A stretch of 64,000 bases of DNA from Bacteroidia bacterium (GCA_033391075.1 JAWPMV010000001.1:7254001-7318000), one strand, 5' to 3'; positions 26,990 to 36,268 are shown, counted from the first letter of the stretch. Notes: generated from the sequence alone by a model not told the origin. Translations and numbers: made by a program.

Positions 26990-28294
26990 TTATCTAAACT
27001 CAGTTAAACCTGGCTTGGCAACTTCTGCTGTCGGCCAGTCAAATTCCCAGTTGTACTGGTTGATGTTTGGTCCCAGTACTTCTTCAGAATTGAGGGCTTG
27101 TTCCCAGGTAATCGTTTTGCCGGTATAAGCTACCATGCGGCCGATAATGGCGAGCAGGGTACTATTGGCCATATATTTATCCAGGATTTGCTCTCCTTTT
27201 CTGATGGCTGCAAAAAGCTCATCATGCTCTGTTTGGTACATATTGTTGGACTGTCCTCTGTATTTCCAGGTTTCAGTACCTACAATCTCATGTTTACGAC
27301 GGATACAATCTGCGACTGCATGTCCTTTGGTCCCCAACATTTCTACATGATAGGCTCTATCAGTATCTTTTTGCTGTCGGGAGAAATGGAAGCCTTTGGC
27401 TCCATTTTCATACTCATATACAAGGGCAAAGTGATCGTATACATTTCCGTATTTATCTTCGATTCTGCGCTGGCGTCCACCGGTACCGCTTACTTGCTTG
27501 GGAGTAACATCTCCCAAAGCCCATGACATCATATCCAAACTATGAATCGCTTGCTCTGCAATATGGTCTCCACTCAACCAGTTGTAGTAAATCCAGTTGC
27601 GAAGCTTATTCTCCATCTCAGACCAGCCTTCCTTACGGGGTTTTTCCCAAAGGTATCCGGTATTATAGGTATTGTAAATGGCTTTGATGTCTCCAATGCT
27701 TCCATCGAGGATACGAGAGAAAGTCTCTCTTTTTGGTTCGTGATATCTCCAGCAAAAGCCAGACATAAGGGAAAGGCCTTTTTGTTCGGCAGCATCAATT
27801 ACCTTAATCACTTTTCTTACTCCTGCAGCATCAACAGCCATGGGTTTTTCACAGAATACATGTTTGTCTGCATCAATACAGGCTCTGAGATGATCTGGAC
27901 GGAAGGCTGGAGGAGTAGCGAGGAGTACTACATCTACCCCTGATTCCAGGAGTTTTTTATATCCATCAAATCCTATGAACTGTCTTCCTTCATCTACTTT
28001 TACCTTATCCGGGTGAGCTTCTGTCAGGTTTTTGAGAGAGCTTTCCATCCGGTCAGGGAAAATATCTGCCATGGCCCAGAGAACTACATTGGGATCGGCA
28101 TTAAGGGCCTGATTGGCTGCCCCTGAACCGCGACCCCCACATCCGACGAGGCCTACTTTCAGGGTTTCACTATTCATTTCAAATCTGGAAGATCGTCCGA
28201 GTGCAATGTTGACAGATAAACCTGTTGCCGCTGTGGCAACGCCTGCCTTTTTGAGGAAATTCCTACGAGTAGTGGTTACTTTATTTGGTTCCAT
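26990..28294 (-). CDS. Gfo/Idh/MocA family oxidoreductase with Tat-like leader
   Basis: The 434-residue protein opens with TTTRRNFLKKAGVATAATG, a twin-arginine leader, then a Rossmann domain starting VGLVGCGGRGSGAA for NAD(P). The central EKPMAVD motif (HVFCEKPMAVDAAG) carries the conserved catalytic lysine of the family, and AEQAIHSLDMMSWALG the partner histidine. The C-terminal domain is the beta-sheet substrate domain. Members oxidise sugars or sugar derivatives or act as NAD-tethered glycosidases. A LacI-type palindrome lies about 160 bp upstream, so it may be induced by a carbohydrate. Confidence 0.92.
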   Translation of the reverse strand: MEPNKVTTTRRNFLKKAGVATAATGLSVNIALGRSSRFEMNSETLKVGLVGCGGRGSGAANQALNADPNVVLWAMADIFPDRMESSLKNLTEAHPDKVKVDEGRQFIGFDGYKKLLESGVDVVLLATPPAFRPDHLRACIDADKHVFCEKPMAVDAAGVRKVIKVIDAAEQKGLSLMSGFCWRYHEPKRETFSRILDGSIGDIKAIYNTYNTGYLWEKPRKEGWSEMENKLRNWIYYNWLSGDHIAEQAIHSLDMMSWALGDVTPKQVSGTGGRQRRIEDKYGNVYDHFALVYEYENGAKGFHFSRQQKDTDRAYHVEMLGTKGHAVADCIRRKHEIVGTETWKYRGQSNNMYQTEHDELFAAIRKGEQILDKYMANSTLLAIIGRMVAYTGKTITWEQALNSEEVLGPNINQYNWEFDWPTAEVAKPGLTEFR

Positions 28295-28454
28295 GTTAGT
28301 CAGTTATATACATTTTATTACCTAAACTATTAAAAGATTGACTGGACTGCAATAAAAGTCTTTATATACAGAGGCTGTCAGGATCAAAATCCAGGTTGCA
28401 TTTTTGAGAAAAGAACGGGGGCGGGGAAAGGCAAAGTACAATGAAAAACATCTA

Positions 28455-28468
28455 TGTGCACGTGCACA
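28455..28468. promoter_or_regulatory. LacI-family-type operator upstream of sugar genes
   Basis: TGTGCACGTGCACA is a perfect 14-bp palindrome with a central CG, the form typical of LacI-family operators. It lies upstream of the oxidoreductase-isomerase genes and just before a TACTTTGC sequence (about 28437) that resembles a -7 box on the minus strand. No LacI-type regulator is encoded in the window. Confidence 0.6.
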
Positions 28469-28493
28469 CTTGCAAATATAAGATTTTAAAATG

Positions 28494-28523
28494 AAAAAAA
28501 CGCGAGAACTTTCGTCCTCGCGT
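28494..28523 (-). terminator. Rho-independent terminator of the sigma/anti-sigma operon
   Basis: On the minus strand ACGCGAG and CTCGCGT form a 7-bp perfect stem with a 10-base loop, followed by T residues. It lies 45 bp after the stop of the secreted protein gene. Confidence 0.88.
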
Positions 28524-28568
28524 CAATTCTTACGCTTGTTTGTGAATGAAACGTAATAGGTTCGATAT

Positions 28569-29909
28569 CTATTCGTCTTCGTCATGATCCCAATCATCTC
28601 CAAAGTAGAGATAGTTGGAAGAACGAGATTTATCTTTTGCTTGTCCTTTCCCTTTTACATCCATTCTGCTGATGGCTGTATCCAGGCTAATGCTTCGGGT
28701 ATCATAAGCCTCCAGCACTTTTTGCGGGACATTGATTTCGACAGAAGAAGGGGCCTCACATGCGTTACAGCCGGGAATACCAATCTTTACTGAAAGCCAT
28801 TCGTCAGTCCCCAAATCTCTGAGGGTGCGTCCATATTCAATCATCGCCTTCTGGACTGCGGGAACCAAAGCCTGATAAACGCTATCTACAATTTTATCAT
28901 GTCCGCCCGCTTCGATCTTCTTTCCATCAACGATTACCACAGAACCTTTGCCCTTATTTCGGCTTGAATGAAATCCTAGTATGGAACTTTTTACATCAAG
29001 GTTATAAACGGCCCCATAGCCAGATAGAATTTCATAATTGACGTTTGCGCGCGAGCTTCCGGTCAATCCAATGGCATATTGTCCTACGATCTCATTTTCC
29101 TGATTGTTCAAAGTGGGACTTACCCTGTATTCAGAAACTACATCCTGAAGGATTTGACCCAGGATTTGATAGGACATTCTTTTTTTATCATCTGCCGGCA
29201 AGTTCTCAATGCTCAGGGCTTTTTTGAATCCATCTTCAGAGAGATCTTTGCTCCTGAATCTATCTACATCATTTTTGGAAACACTGACGGTTATAGTACC
29301 AGGTTTGCGTTCATTTTTCGTTGTTGTGCTCAGTCTTCCGGTAACTGTTACGCTTGCGACCCGAGCTCTGCTGCTACTTCTACTATTTTTATTTCCATAG
29401 ATCAACATGATCTTCTCATTTTTGGGTAGCTCGCTGGCCAGGTCCCCATAGTTCTGAAGAAAATAGGTCATCAAGTCGATCTTGCTCTGGTCGATTTCGT
29501 CCTGAGACATTTTGTCTGAATCTGAATCTGAATCTGTATCAGCATCTGGGGCAACTGCATCTTCCGATTTTTTTACTTCACCATTTTGCCTGATGTAAAC
29601 GTTCTGCCCGCTCCAGGCTCTGCCATTCAAGCTGATGAAATTTGAGCTATTCCAGTAGAATAGGGGAGTCCGCATAAGGATTCCAAAGCCTTCGATGTAC
29701 TGTGCATCTGTGCTGCTGGTCCGGACATTGAGTTGGTCTGTATTGGGATTACCGCTACGGAATACCTCATTCAATACCTTTTCCATCATCTTGAGATTTT
29801 CTTCCATCCTGGAATCTTTGTCCTGAGCTTGCATCGGCTGCAGTGAGACAAAAGCTAGCATGATGAGAGAAAGGATTCCTGTTCTGCTCATTTTTATTAG
29901 TCTATTCAT
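28569..29909 (-). CDS. Secreted protein of unknown function, third gene of the sigma operon
   Basis: The 446-residue protein has a signal peptide (MSRTGILSLIMLAFVSLQPMQAQ, cleavage near residue 29). A short acidic low-complexity run (DADTDSDSDSD, about 123-133) follows the first domain. A second region is SRARVASVTVTGRLST and later segments are mixed alpha/beta; near the C-terminus a GCNAC pair of cysteines occurs (IPGCNACEAP), possibly a disulfide. No family comes to mind. It begins 18 bp after the anti-sigma gene and is followed by a terminator, so it is probably a periplasmic partner of that regulatory pair. Confidence 0.75.
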   Translation of the reverse strand: MNRLIKMSRTGILSLIMLAFVSLQPMQAQDKDSRMEENLKMMEKVLNEVFRSGNPNTDQLNVRTSSTDAQYIEGFGILMRTPLFYWNSSNFISLNGRAWSGQNVYIRQNGEVKKSEDAVAPDADTDSDSDSDKMSQDEIDQSKIDLMTYFLQNYGDLASELPKNEKIMLIYGNKNSRSSSRARVASVTVTGRLSTTTKNERKPGTITVSVSKNDVDRFRSKDLSEDGFKKALSIENLPADDKKRMSYQILGQILQDVVSEYRVSPTLNNQENEIVGQYAIGLTGSSRANVNYEILSGYGAVYNLDVKSSILGFHSSRNKGKGSVVIVDGKKIEAGGHDKIVDSVYQALVPAVQKAMIEYGRTLRDLGTDEWLSVKIGIPGCNACEAPSSVEINVPQKVLEAYDTRSISLDTAISRMDVKGKGQAKDKSRSSNYLYFGDDWDHDEDE

Positions 29910-29927
29910 TGTTCTGAAGTTTTTCTG

Positions 29928-30722
29928 TTAATCTCCTAATTGAGCTCTAAGCTCGGTAAGCAGGTATTTGGTTTCTTCCTGCTGTATGTCGTTTTGTTCT
30001 ATGATATGATTGAAAGCAACTTCCATAAGTTTGAGGTCCTGTTGCCTTTGTTGTTCAAGAAATTGAGAGAAGTCCGTCAGCAATTGTTCTGTATAAGCTT
30101 GCTGGTATTGCTGGGTCTGACTCAGCATATTGACGACCATCTCATAATTCGCATCTCCAATATCTGTTTTCAGTTGAGCCAATTGTGTCTCGCTCATTCC
30201 GGGAGCTGTATTTCTTCTGGCCAGCTGTTCTTGTCGGCTTTCGAGCTTTTCTAAAGAAGTGCCCAATTGATAGACTGCCTGAAAGAGAGAGTCACTTTGA
30301 TTGCTTTGTAGGAGCATATCATTTTGCATTTCCAGCATAGCAATTTTGTCTTTGAGTTCTTCTTCATTTCCTGTAGGAAGGGGAGCTCCAAATTGTATAC
30401 TAAAGGTCTTTTCTTTGAAACTAACCTGGACTCCAATCAATTTGGCCGATATCATCAAGGCTATACCTGCAGCTGCTGCATGTAGCCAGCGATTCTGGAA
30501 CCATTTTACAGGGCTTTTCTCCTGAATAATGATATTGGGCATAGGAGGTGTTTTGGGATTGGGTACCTCTTGCATCAATTCACGGGTGCGCTGCAGGGCT
30601 TCCCATTCGGCTTGTGCCTCGGGATTTTCCTTCAGGTACTGTTTCATCTGCTCCGCTTCTTTCCCCTCCATTTCCCCGTAGAGAAAACTCATCCATGCCT
30701 CCGGACTCGGTTTAAAAGTCAT
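29928..30722 (-). CDS. Probable anti-sigma factor
   Basis: The 264-residue product starts at the ATG at 30722, which overlaps the sigma gene by 11 bp; an upstream extension of this frame to 30824 lies within the sigma gene and is not used. Residues 1-60 form a helical cytoplasmic domain (WMSFLYGEMEGKEAEQM) in the position of the anti-sigma domain, without the zinc-binding Cys/His motif. One transmembrane helix follows (about 92-108, AAAAGIALMISAKLIGV). The periplasmic remainder is a glutamine-rich coiled coil (IAMLEMQNDMLLQSNQSD onward). Gene order behind an ECF sigma factor makes the role probable. Confidence 0.75.
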   Translation of the reverse strand: MTFKPSPEAWMSFLYGEMEGKEAEQMKQYLKENPEAQAEWEALQRTRELMQEVPNPKTPPMPNIIIQEKSPVKWFQNRWLHAAAAGIALMISAKLIGVQVSFKEKTFSIQFGAPLPTGNEEELKDKIAMLEMQNDMLLQSNQSDSLFQAVYQLGTSLEKLESRQEQLARRNTAPGMSETQLAQLKTDIGDANYEMVVNMLSQTQQYQQAYTEQLLTDFSQFLEQQRQQDLKLMEVAFNHIIEQNDIQQEETKYLLTELRAQLGD

Positions 30723-31314
30723 ATCGTAAACTATCTTGTGTAATCTGTTTTCTTTCCAAATACAGGCGCATATGTTGCAGGCCTGCGTACAATCTCGATT
30801 TGGCTGTATTCTCGGATATCTCAAGAGCTTCCGCTATTTCTCTGAATTTCAATCCCTGGTATTCTTTGAGGATTAAAACGGCTCTTTGCTCCGGCGCCAA
30901 CTGATCCAATGCCCGTAACACCCAGTGTGAAATATCCTTTCGCAATGTATGGCGATACGGCCCTGTGTAGGTGCTCTCCATCTGCTTCAATTCTGAATCC
31001 TCTGCATCGTATTCCCGGATATAGCGGGTATCGCGGGTTTTGTTTCTGCGGTCTTCTTCGTAACAATAATTTGCTGCTATTCGGAAGAGCCAGGATTTGA
31101 ATCTCGATGGATCGCGTAGCTTCTCGATATTCTTATGGACTGATATAAAAGTTCTTTGAGCAACTTCCTCAGCTGGATTGTGCGGATTTTCTGTTCGGCT
31201 TCCTCCTGCAAAGTATTTCCAGGCAAACTGGTAAACATGGGGGTACCAATCCTGCATCAGCTCTTTGAAAGCTGTCTGTGAACCTTTTTTGACTTGAGCT
31301 ATCAGTTGCTCCAT
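30712..31314 (-). CDS. RNA polymerase sigma factor, ECF family
   Basis: The 200-residue protein has sigma region 2 (about 25-95, with EEVAQRTFISVHKNI and FKSWLFRIAANYCYEEDRR) and region 4 (about 138-190, LAPEQRAVLILKEYQGLKFREIAEAL then SENTAKSRLYAGLQHM). It would direct polymerase to a small regulon when released from the anti-sigma factor encoded immediately downstream. The inter-domain stretch is somewhat long and acidic. There are 325 bases between its start and the next gene, with space for an autoregulated promoter. Confidence 0.93.
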   Translation of the reverse strand: MEQLIAQVKKGSQTAFKELMQDWYPHVYQFAWKYFAGGSRTENPHNPAEEVAQRTFISVHKNIEKLRDPSRFKSWLFRIAANYCYEEDRRNKTRDTRYIREYDAEDSELKQMESTYTGPYRHTLRKDISHWVLRALDQLAPEQRAVLILKEYQGLKFREIAEALEISENTAKSRLYAGLQHMRLYLERKQITQDSLRYDF

Positions 31315-31639
31315 GAGAATATCTTCGTAGCGTCGATTTACTTATTGGATGCAGGTACTTGAAAAAAAGTTTGAGTGGAGAGGAAAAAAATTGAAAGTGT
31401 TATGGTTCGGCAGTGTTGTAGTGCTTGGATTATATTAAGATACTAACAACTAAAACACTTCTCAACCCCAACACACCAACACCTCCCCATAACAAAAAAG
31501 CACCGGACAAAGTCCGGCGCCATTTCTAGTTTGGTGTGAATTAAAAGGGTTTCTTAAACGAGCTTGCGTGTTTGGGTGTTAGTGTATTAGTGTTGTTGAA
31601 ATAAACGCTAACACCCTAACACGCGCTCACTCTCATACG
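31315..31639. other. Intergenic region upstream of the sigma gene
   Basis: It holds two blocks of the GTGTTAG/CTAACAC-type spacer sequence (about 31405-31490 and 31568-31625). In the second, GGGTGTTAG and CTAACACCC face each other across about 20 bases. A terminator for the lipoprotein gene lies between the two blocks. No gene or RNA is recognised. Confidence 0.5.
31494..31520 (-). terminator. Rho-independent terminator after the lipoprotein gene
   Basis: On the minus strand GCGCCGGAC-TTT-GTCCGGTGC pairs with one mismatch and runs into six T residues. It lies 120 bases after the stop of the gene at 31640. Confidence 0.85.
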
Positions 31640-32794
31640 CTAATATGCTGCGTAATATCTATTTATATAACGGCTTACCTGGTCAAATATTGGTTTGGTA
31701 AACTCTACGAATAAATCTTGTGGCAGAGGATCAGGAGCTGGTCCACGTTTCTTTACACATCTTCTGTCTTCACTATCCAGGGCTCTTTCATCTCCATTGA
31801 AGAATCCCCATACATCTTCGTAAACAAAGGTTCCTGCGAATTTCTCCTGGTCGATCAATGAACCATCATAGCTTTCTATTCTCACATCCAGCAATCCACT
31901 GGAAGAAACTTCTTTTTCAAAGATGTGTACACTGGCTTTTACGGTACCAAGGACATCTACAACTGAGTCTTCTGCAACTTCTACTTCGCCGATTTTTACA
32001 TCTTCCTTCACTCGTTCAACGATTCTTTCCTTTACATAAGCCTGACCTACTACAAAGTCATCGAAGCGCATACGAAGGATATGGTCTGCATCTACTCCTC
32101 TGCGTCCATAATTATCCGGGGTAATAAAGCGAACAAAAGGTCCTCCTGGATTGTCGCGGATAAAAGCAGACAACTGATTTTCAAAGAATTCATTGCTGAT
32201 TTCAAACATGCGTGAGTGCATGGGGATCGGAGCAATTTGTACCGTTACGGTAGCTAATTCACGTGCTTCTTCGATCAAACTCTCAGCTCTGCGGTAATTG
32301 TCTTGCAGACGAAGTGTTCTTTCAAACTGGTAGAAAGCATCTTTTGCGGCTTGTCTGTCTCCCTCTCTGCCAGCATCCAGGGCATCCTGGCCCAGGGCGT
32401 AGCGTACTTCTGCTGCTTTCAGTTTTGCATCTTCATACTCAGGGTAGAAAGATTCAGCATTGCGAATCACTGACTTGGCTGCGGGAGAGCGTTGGATTTC
32501 TTTATGCACACGATTCAAGCTTGCATAGTGATCCATAACATCTTCCCAACGGTAGGGGGCATTACTAAGCTTATCGTTTCTGATCTGCTCTTTTATATAA
32601 GCCAGGTACTCTGGATAAGCCAGTTTTAGGGTCTCAATAGACTTTTTGTTGCTGGGATTCTTCCGAAGGCGTTCAATGGAATTCAGAACAGCTGTCCGAT
32701 ATTCGCCTTTTTCGTAAGCTTTCTTGGTGCTTTTGCATCCAACAAAAGAAGAGCCTAATAAGAACAAGAGGATAAAGGGTACAATCTGTTTCAT
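31640..32794 (-). CDS. Lipoprotein of unknown function
   Basis: The 384-residue protein has a lipoprotein signal ending in the lipobox FVGC (Cys20), so it should be lipidated and held in the outer or inner membrane. Residues 25-180 are alpha-helical and TPR-like (EKGEYRTAVLNSIERLRKNP, ALGQDALDAGREGDRQAAKDAF). The C-terminal half is beta-rich (VTVQIAPIPMHSRMFEI, HILRMRFDDFVVGQ) and ends in RYINRYYAAY. I do not recognise a named family. It is monocistronic with its own terminator. Confidence 0.8.
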   Translation of the reverse strand: MKQIVPFILLFLLGSSFVGCKSTKKAYEKGEYRTAVLNSIERLRKNPSNKKSIETLKLAYPEYLAYIKEQIRNDKLSNAPYRWEDVMDHYASLNRVHKEIQRSPAAKSVIRNAESFYPEYEDAKLKAAEVRYALGQDALDAGREGDRQAAKDAFYQFERTLRLQDNYRRAESLIEEARELATVTVQIAPIPMHSRMFEISNEFFENQLSAFIRDNPGGPFVRFITPDNYGRRGVDADHILRMRFDDFVVGQAYVKERIVERVKEDVKIGEVEVAEDSVVDVLGTVKASVHIFEKEVSSSGLLDVRIESYDGSLIDQEKFAGTFVYEDVWGFFNGDERALDSEDRRCVKKRGPAPDPLPQDLFVEFTKPIFDQVSRYINRYYAAY

Positions 32795-32948
32795 AGCAAT
32801 TGTCTTAAATGGTGGTTATGATGGGGTGTACCCCGTTTTTGTGTGTGACGTTGCAGTTCGTTTAAGGAATTGAGTATACGTGCCAGAATAGTTCGAATTC
32901 GTGTATCAATTTCAAAAGGGAAACTACGAAATTTACGGAAGACTCATG

Positions 32949-32980
32949 AAAAAACAGGGACAATCTGATGATCATCCCTG
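32949..32980 (-). terminator. Terminator after the small gene at 33024
   Basis: CAGGGA and TCCCTG (minus strand) form a 6-bp stem with a 14-base loop followed by six T residues, 44 bases after the stop of the small gene. The long loop makes it weaker than the other terminators. Confidence 0.6.
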
Positions 32981-33023
32981 CAAGTTAAGGCGTTTAAATA
33001 TGCATTTTTCTTAGGCTACCTTA

Positions 33024-33218
33024 TCATTCGATGTTGTAGAAATCCTTGAGGGATTCGAAACTGACCGGATCTCCGATCTTTTGTACCTCAATCATCATTT
33101 CTGTGTAGTCAGGTCTGCTGGAAGTTGCTTCGCTCATCTGCATAGAGTTTTCCATTTGATTGATGGCCTGAACTTCCTTCTTTTCTTCGCGGGCGATTGC
33201 ATGTGCTAATACTTTCAT
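33024..33218 (-). CDS. Hypothetical small acidic protein (64 aa)
   Basis: The frame encodes MKVLAHAIAREEKKEVQAIN and continues to DFYNIE, a charged, methionine-rich helical peptide with no signal or membrane segment. An in-frame ATG at 33257 would add 13 asparagine-rich residues, but the A/C-rich sequence there looks like an untranslated leader, so 33218 is preferred. A terminator follows 44 bp downstream, which supports a real transcript. No family is recognised. Confidence 0.5.
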   Translation of the reverse strand: MKVLAHAIAREEKKEVQAINQMENSMQMSEATSSRPDYTEMMIEVQKIGDPVSFESLKDFYNIE

Positions 33219-33257
33219 CTGTTTGTTGTTAAATTGTTTGTTGTTGTTTATGTCCAC

Positions 33258-33671
33258 AAGATGCAGGAAGTCTTTTAATGTATTATAGGTAAATGATTAG
33301 CTGGTAGGAGATTTTGAGTGGTTGGTAGGGGTGGCTTAGTGTGTTCAGGTGTTCTGGGGTTCTAGTGTTCAGGTGTTTTTGAAGGGAGAGGTGTTTCAAA
33401 ACTAAACTACCACACTACATTACCACAAAACATCCACGAATTGGCTTCTACAGCAAAGTTGTTGAGAAAACAGGCATAATTAAAAAGCGTAACAATAACC
33501 CTTGCGCACAAGAACACGAGAACACGGCTTTCCCTTTTGCCTATAAAAAAGCTGCTTACATAGTACTTGTCCTATAATATATCGAAGAAGGTAAGCCAGA
33601 CTACTTTTAGCAGAAAAACATTGCGTATTTTCGAAATGTAATTCTAACGATTCTAATCTAAATCAATCCTA
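33258..33671. other. Intergenic region before the metalloprotease
   Basis: The first third contains repeated GTGTTCAGGTGTTC words at about 33340-33380, related to the GTGTTAG-type spacer repeats, followed by an A/C-rich counterpart (33399-33430). The remaining 200 bases hold the presumed promoter of the metalloprotease gene; I find no exact TAnnTTTG match. No gene is seen. Confidence 0.4.
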
Positions 33672-33698
33672 ATGAAGCACTTACTCGAAGCAACCTGG

Positions 33699-36215
33699 AT
33701 GAAATTCCTGATTGCCATTCTATGTCTTGGGCTATTTGCACAACCTCTTAATGCCCAATCCAAAAAGAAAAAGAAGAAAAAGAAAGGAGAACAGACGGCA
33801 GTTACTGTTCCTTCAAAGCCCAAACCTCCTAAGAAAAAGCCTTCTGCCCGTAAGGATAGCATCATGGCTTTTTCCAAAGTTATTCCTAACCACGCTAATA
33901 CTGACGAAGGACTTTTTACTATTCATGAGCTTAATGGAAAGTACTACTTCGAAATCCCTAAGGATATTTTAGGAAAAGAGATTCTGGTAGTTAGTCGTAT
34001 TTCCGGTACAGTAAATGGATTTAGTTTTGGAGGAGCTGGTCAAAAAACCCGCCCACAGCAGGTGATCCGCTGGGAAAAGAAAAACAACAAGATGTTGCTT
34101 CGTTCTGTTTCCTATTCCAGTGTGGCGGATTTAGATGAGCCGGTGTATGAGTCTGTTCGAAATAACAACTTTGAACCTATCGTAGCCGCTTTTCCTATTA
34201 AAGCTTATTCAAAAGATTCCAGTGCATATGTTTTCGAAGTAAATGATCTCTTTGAAAAAGATATCGCCATGATTGGTGCTTTGAATGATGGCCAAAGAAG
34301 AAGGTTCAAGGTGAAAGGTCTTGATCCCAGAACCAGTATGATCAACTGGATGAAAAGTTTCCCTCAGAATACTGAGGTAAGACACATCCTCACCTATCGT
34401 GCTTCTGATGTTCCCACCGGGACACAAACTGACCTGTTAACGGTAGAAATGAACCAATCCTTCATTTTGCTTCCTGAGAAGCCGATGCAGCCTCGCCTAA
34501 GTGATGCCCGTGTTGGATATTTCTCCCTATCTCAACTGAACTATAGTTCTGATAAGCAAAAAGCTGCCAGGCAGACTTTCATTACTCGTTGGAGACTGGA
34601 GCCTAAGGATATGGCTGCCTTTAATAGAGGAGAATTGGTAGAACCTATAAAGCCTATTGTATATTATATCGATCCTGCGACTCCTGAAAAATGGCGTCCT
34701 TACCTTAAGCAGGGGGTTGAAGATTGGCAGCAGGCTTTCGAGCAAGCTGGCTTCAAAAATGCCATCATTGCCAAAGATCCTCCTACAAAAGAAGAAGATC
34801 CGGATTGGAGCCCTGAAGATGTACGTTATTCTGTGATTCGCTATATCACTACCGAGATTCAGAATGCACAGGGACCACACGTTCATGACCCACGTACCGG
34901 AGAAATCCTGGAATCTGATATCATGTGGTACCACAACATCCTCAACCTTCTCAGAAACTGGGGATTTGTACAGACTGCTGCAATCAGTGAAGATACGCGT
35001 AAAGCAAAATTCACAGATGAGTTTATGGGAAGACTGGTTCGATTTGTTGCTGCCCATGAGGTAGGACATACCCTCGGACTTCCTCACAATATGGGATCAA
35101 GTTCTGCTTATCCTGTTGACTCCCTGAGAAGCAAAACTTTCACCGATAAAATGAATACCGCTCCCAGTATCATGGACTATGCACGTTTCAACTATGTTGC
35201 TCAACCGGGTGATGGAGTAACCAGCATTTTCCCTGATATCGGTACCTATGACTTGTGGTCCATCGAGTGGGGATACAAGCCTATCCCCAGTGCAAATTCT
35301 GCGGAAGAAGAAAGAGCTACCTTGAATAAATGGATTATTTCTCATGCCGGAGATAGACTATACCGCTTTGGTCGTGCAGGTACTGATCCTAGTTCTCAGA
35401 CTGAAGATTTGGGAGATGATGCGATGAAAGCCAGTACATATGGTATCGCAAACCTGAATCGTATCCTGGACAATCTGGAAGAGTGGTCAACTACTCCCGG
35501 AGAAGACTATTCAGATATGAGAGAGCTATATAATAATATATATGGCCAATGGCGTCGTTATATGGGCCATGTTGCCAATAATGTAGGAGGAGTGTATGAA
35601 TTCTATAAGACCTCTGAACAAGATGGTGCTGTCTATGAATTTGTGCCGAAAGAGAAGCAAGCGCGTGCGGTAAAATTCCTGAATGAAGAACTCTTCGAAA
35701 CGCCTAGCTGGATCATTCGCGACAATCTTACCAAGAAGTTTGAAAATGCAGGTTCTGTTGAACGTATCACCAATATCCAGAAAGGTGCTTTGAGAAGCTT
35801 GCTGGATCCGGGTCGTTTGGCTCGCCTGATCGAATCAGAAGCCAATAACGGAAACAGCAACTACACCATGATCGATCTATTCAAGGATCTGCGTGGAGGT
35901 ATCTGGTCCGAGTTGAGAACAGGTGAATCGATAGATACTTACAGACGTAATCTTCAGCGTGCACATGTTGAGCAACTGGAGTCGCTGATGACCAGAGAAC
36001 AAACTCCTATTCCTCCGCAATTCCGTGCTTTCGTTAGACGTACCAATGTTGATGTGAGTACCTCTGATATTCGTCCGGTAGTTCGTGCTGAATTACGTAT
36101 TCTTCAAGGACAAGTAAGCCGTGCAGTCAGGAGAACTTCTGATTCTATGACCCGTTATCATTTACAAGATATGGGGGAAAGAATTGAAGCTGTACTGAAC
36201 CCAGATAAAGACTAG
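33699..36215 (+). CDS. Secreted zinc-dependent metalloprotease (DUF5117/DUF5118 type)
   Basis: The product of about 838 residues has a signal peptide (MKFLIAILCLGLFAQPLNAQ); an ATG nine codons earlier at 33672 is also possible. A lysine run of eight residues follows the signal. The catalytic motif HEVGHTLGLPHN (first His at residue 453 from this start) is the extended HExxHxxGxxH zinc site of metzincins, with a downstream Met-turn-like SIMDYARFNY. The upstream ENDLFEKDI-type domain and overall length fit the DUF5118-DUF5117-DUF4953 family of Bacteroidota proteases. It is probably exported to the periplasm or outside and followed by a strong terminator. Confidence 0.93.
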   Translation: MKFLIAILCLGLFAQPLNAQSKKKKKKKKGEQTAVTVPSKPKPPKKKPSARKDSIMAFSKVIPNHANTDEGLFTIHELNGKYYFEIPKDILGKEILVVSRISGTVNGFSFGGAGQKTRPQQVIRWEKKNNKMLLRSVSYSSVADLDEPVYESVRNNNFEPIVAAFPIKAYSKDSSAYVFEVNDLFEKDIAMIGALNDGQRRRFKVKGLDPRTSMINWMKSFPQNTEVRHILTYRASDVPTGTQTDLLTVEMNQSFILLPEKPMQPRLSDARVGYFSLSQLNYSSDKQKAARQTFITRWRLEPKDMAAFNRGELVEPIKPIVYYIDPATPEKWRPYLKQGVEDWQQAFEQAGFKNAIIAKDPPTKEEDPDWSPEDVRYSVIRYITTEIQNAQGPHVHDPRTGEILESDIMWYHNILNLLRNWGFVQTAAISEDTRKAKFTDEFMGRLVRFVAAHEVGHTLGLPHNMGSSSAYPVDSLRSKTFTDKMNTAPSIMDYARFNYVAQPGDGVTSIFPDIGTYDLWSIEWGYKPIPSANSAEEERATLNKWIISHAGDRLYRFGRAGTDPSSQTEDLGDDAMKASTYGIANLNRILDNLEEWSTTPGEDYSDMRELYNNIYGQWRRYMGHVANNVGGVYEFYKTSEQDGAVYEFVPKEKQARAVKFLNEELFETPSWIIRDNLTKKFENAGSVERITNIQKGALRSLLDPGRLARLIESEANNGNSNYTMIDLFKDLRGGIWSELRTGESIDTYRRNLQRAHVEQLESLMTREQTPIPPQFRAFVRRTNVDVSTSDIRPVVRAELRILQGQVSRAVRRTSDSMTRYHLQDMGERIEAVLNPDKD

Positions 36216-36237
36216 ATAATTACTTATTGAAATATCT

Positions 36238-36268
36238 GCCGGGGTCCGTAAGGACTCCGGCTTTTTTT
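36238..36268 (+). terminator. Rho-independent terminator after the metalloprotease
   Basis: GCCGGGGTCC-GTAA-GGACTCCGGC forms a 10-bp stem with one G-T pair followed by seven T residues, 22 bases after the stop codon. Confidence 0.92.

Noticed and set aside
30723-30824. N-terminal extension of the anti-sigma factor
   Set aside because: It lies within the sigma factor gene in another frame, is Cys-rich and odd in composition, and a good ATG follows at 30722.
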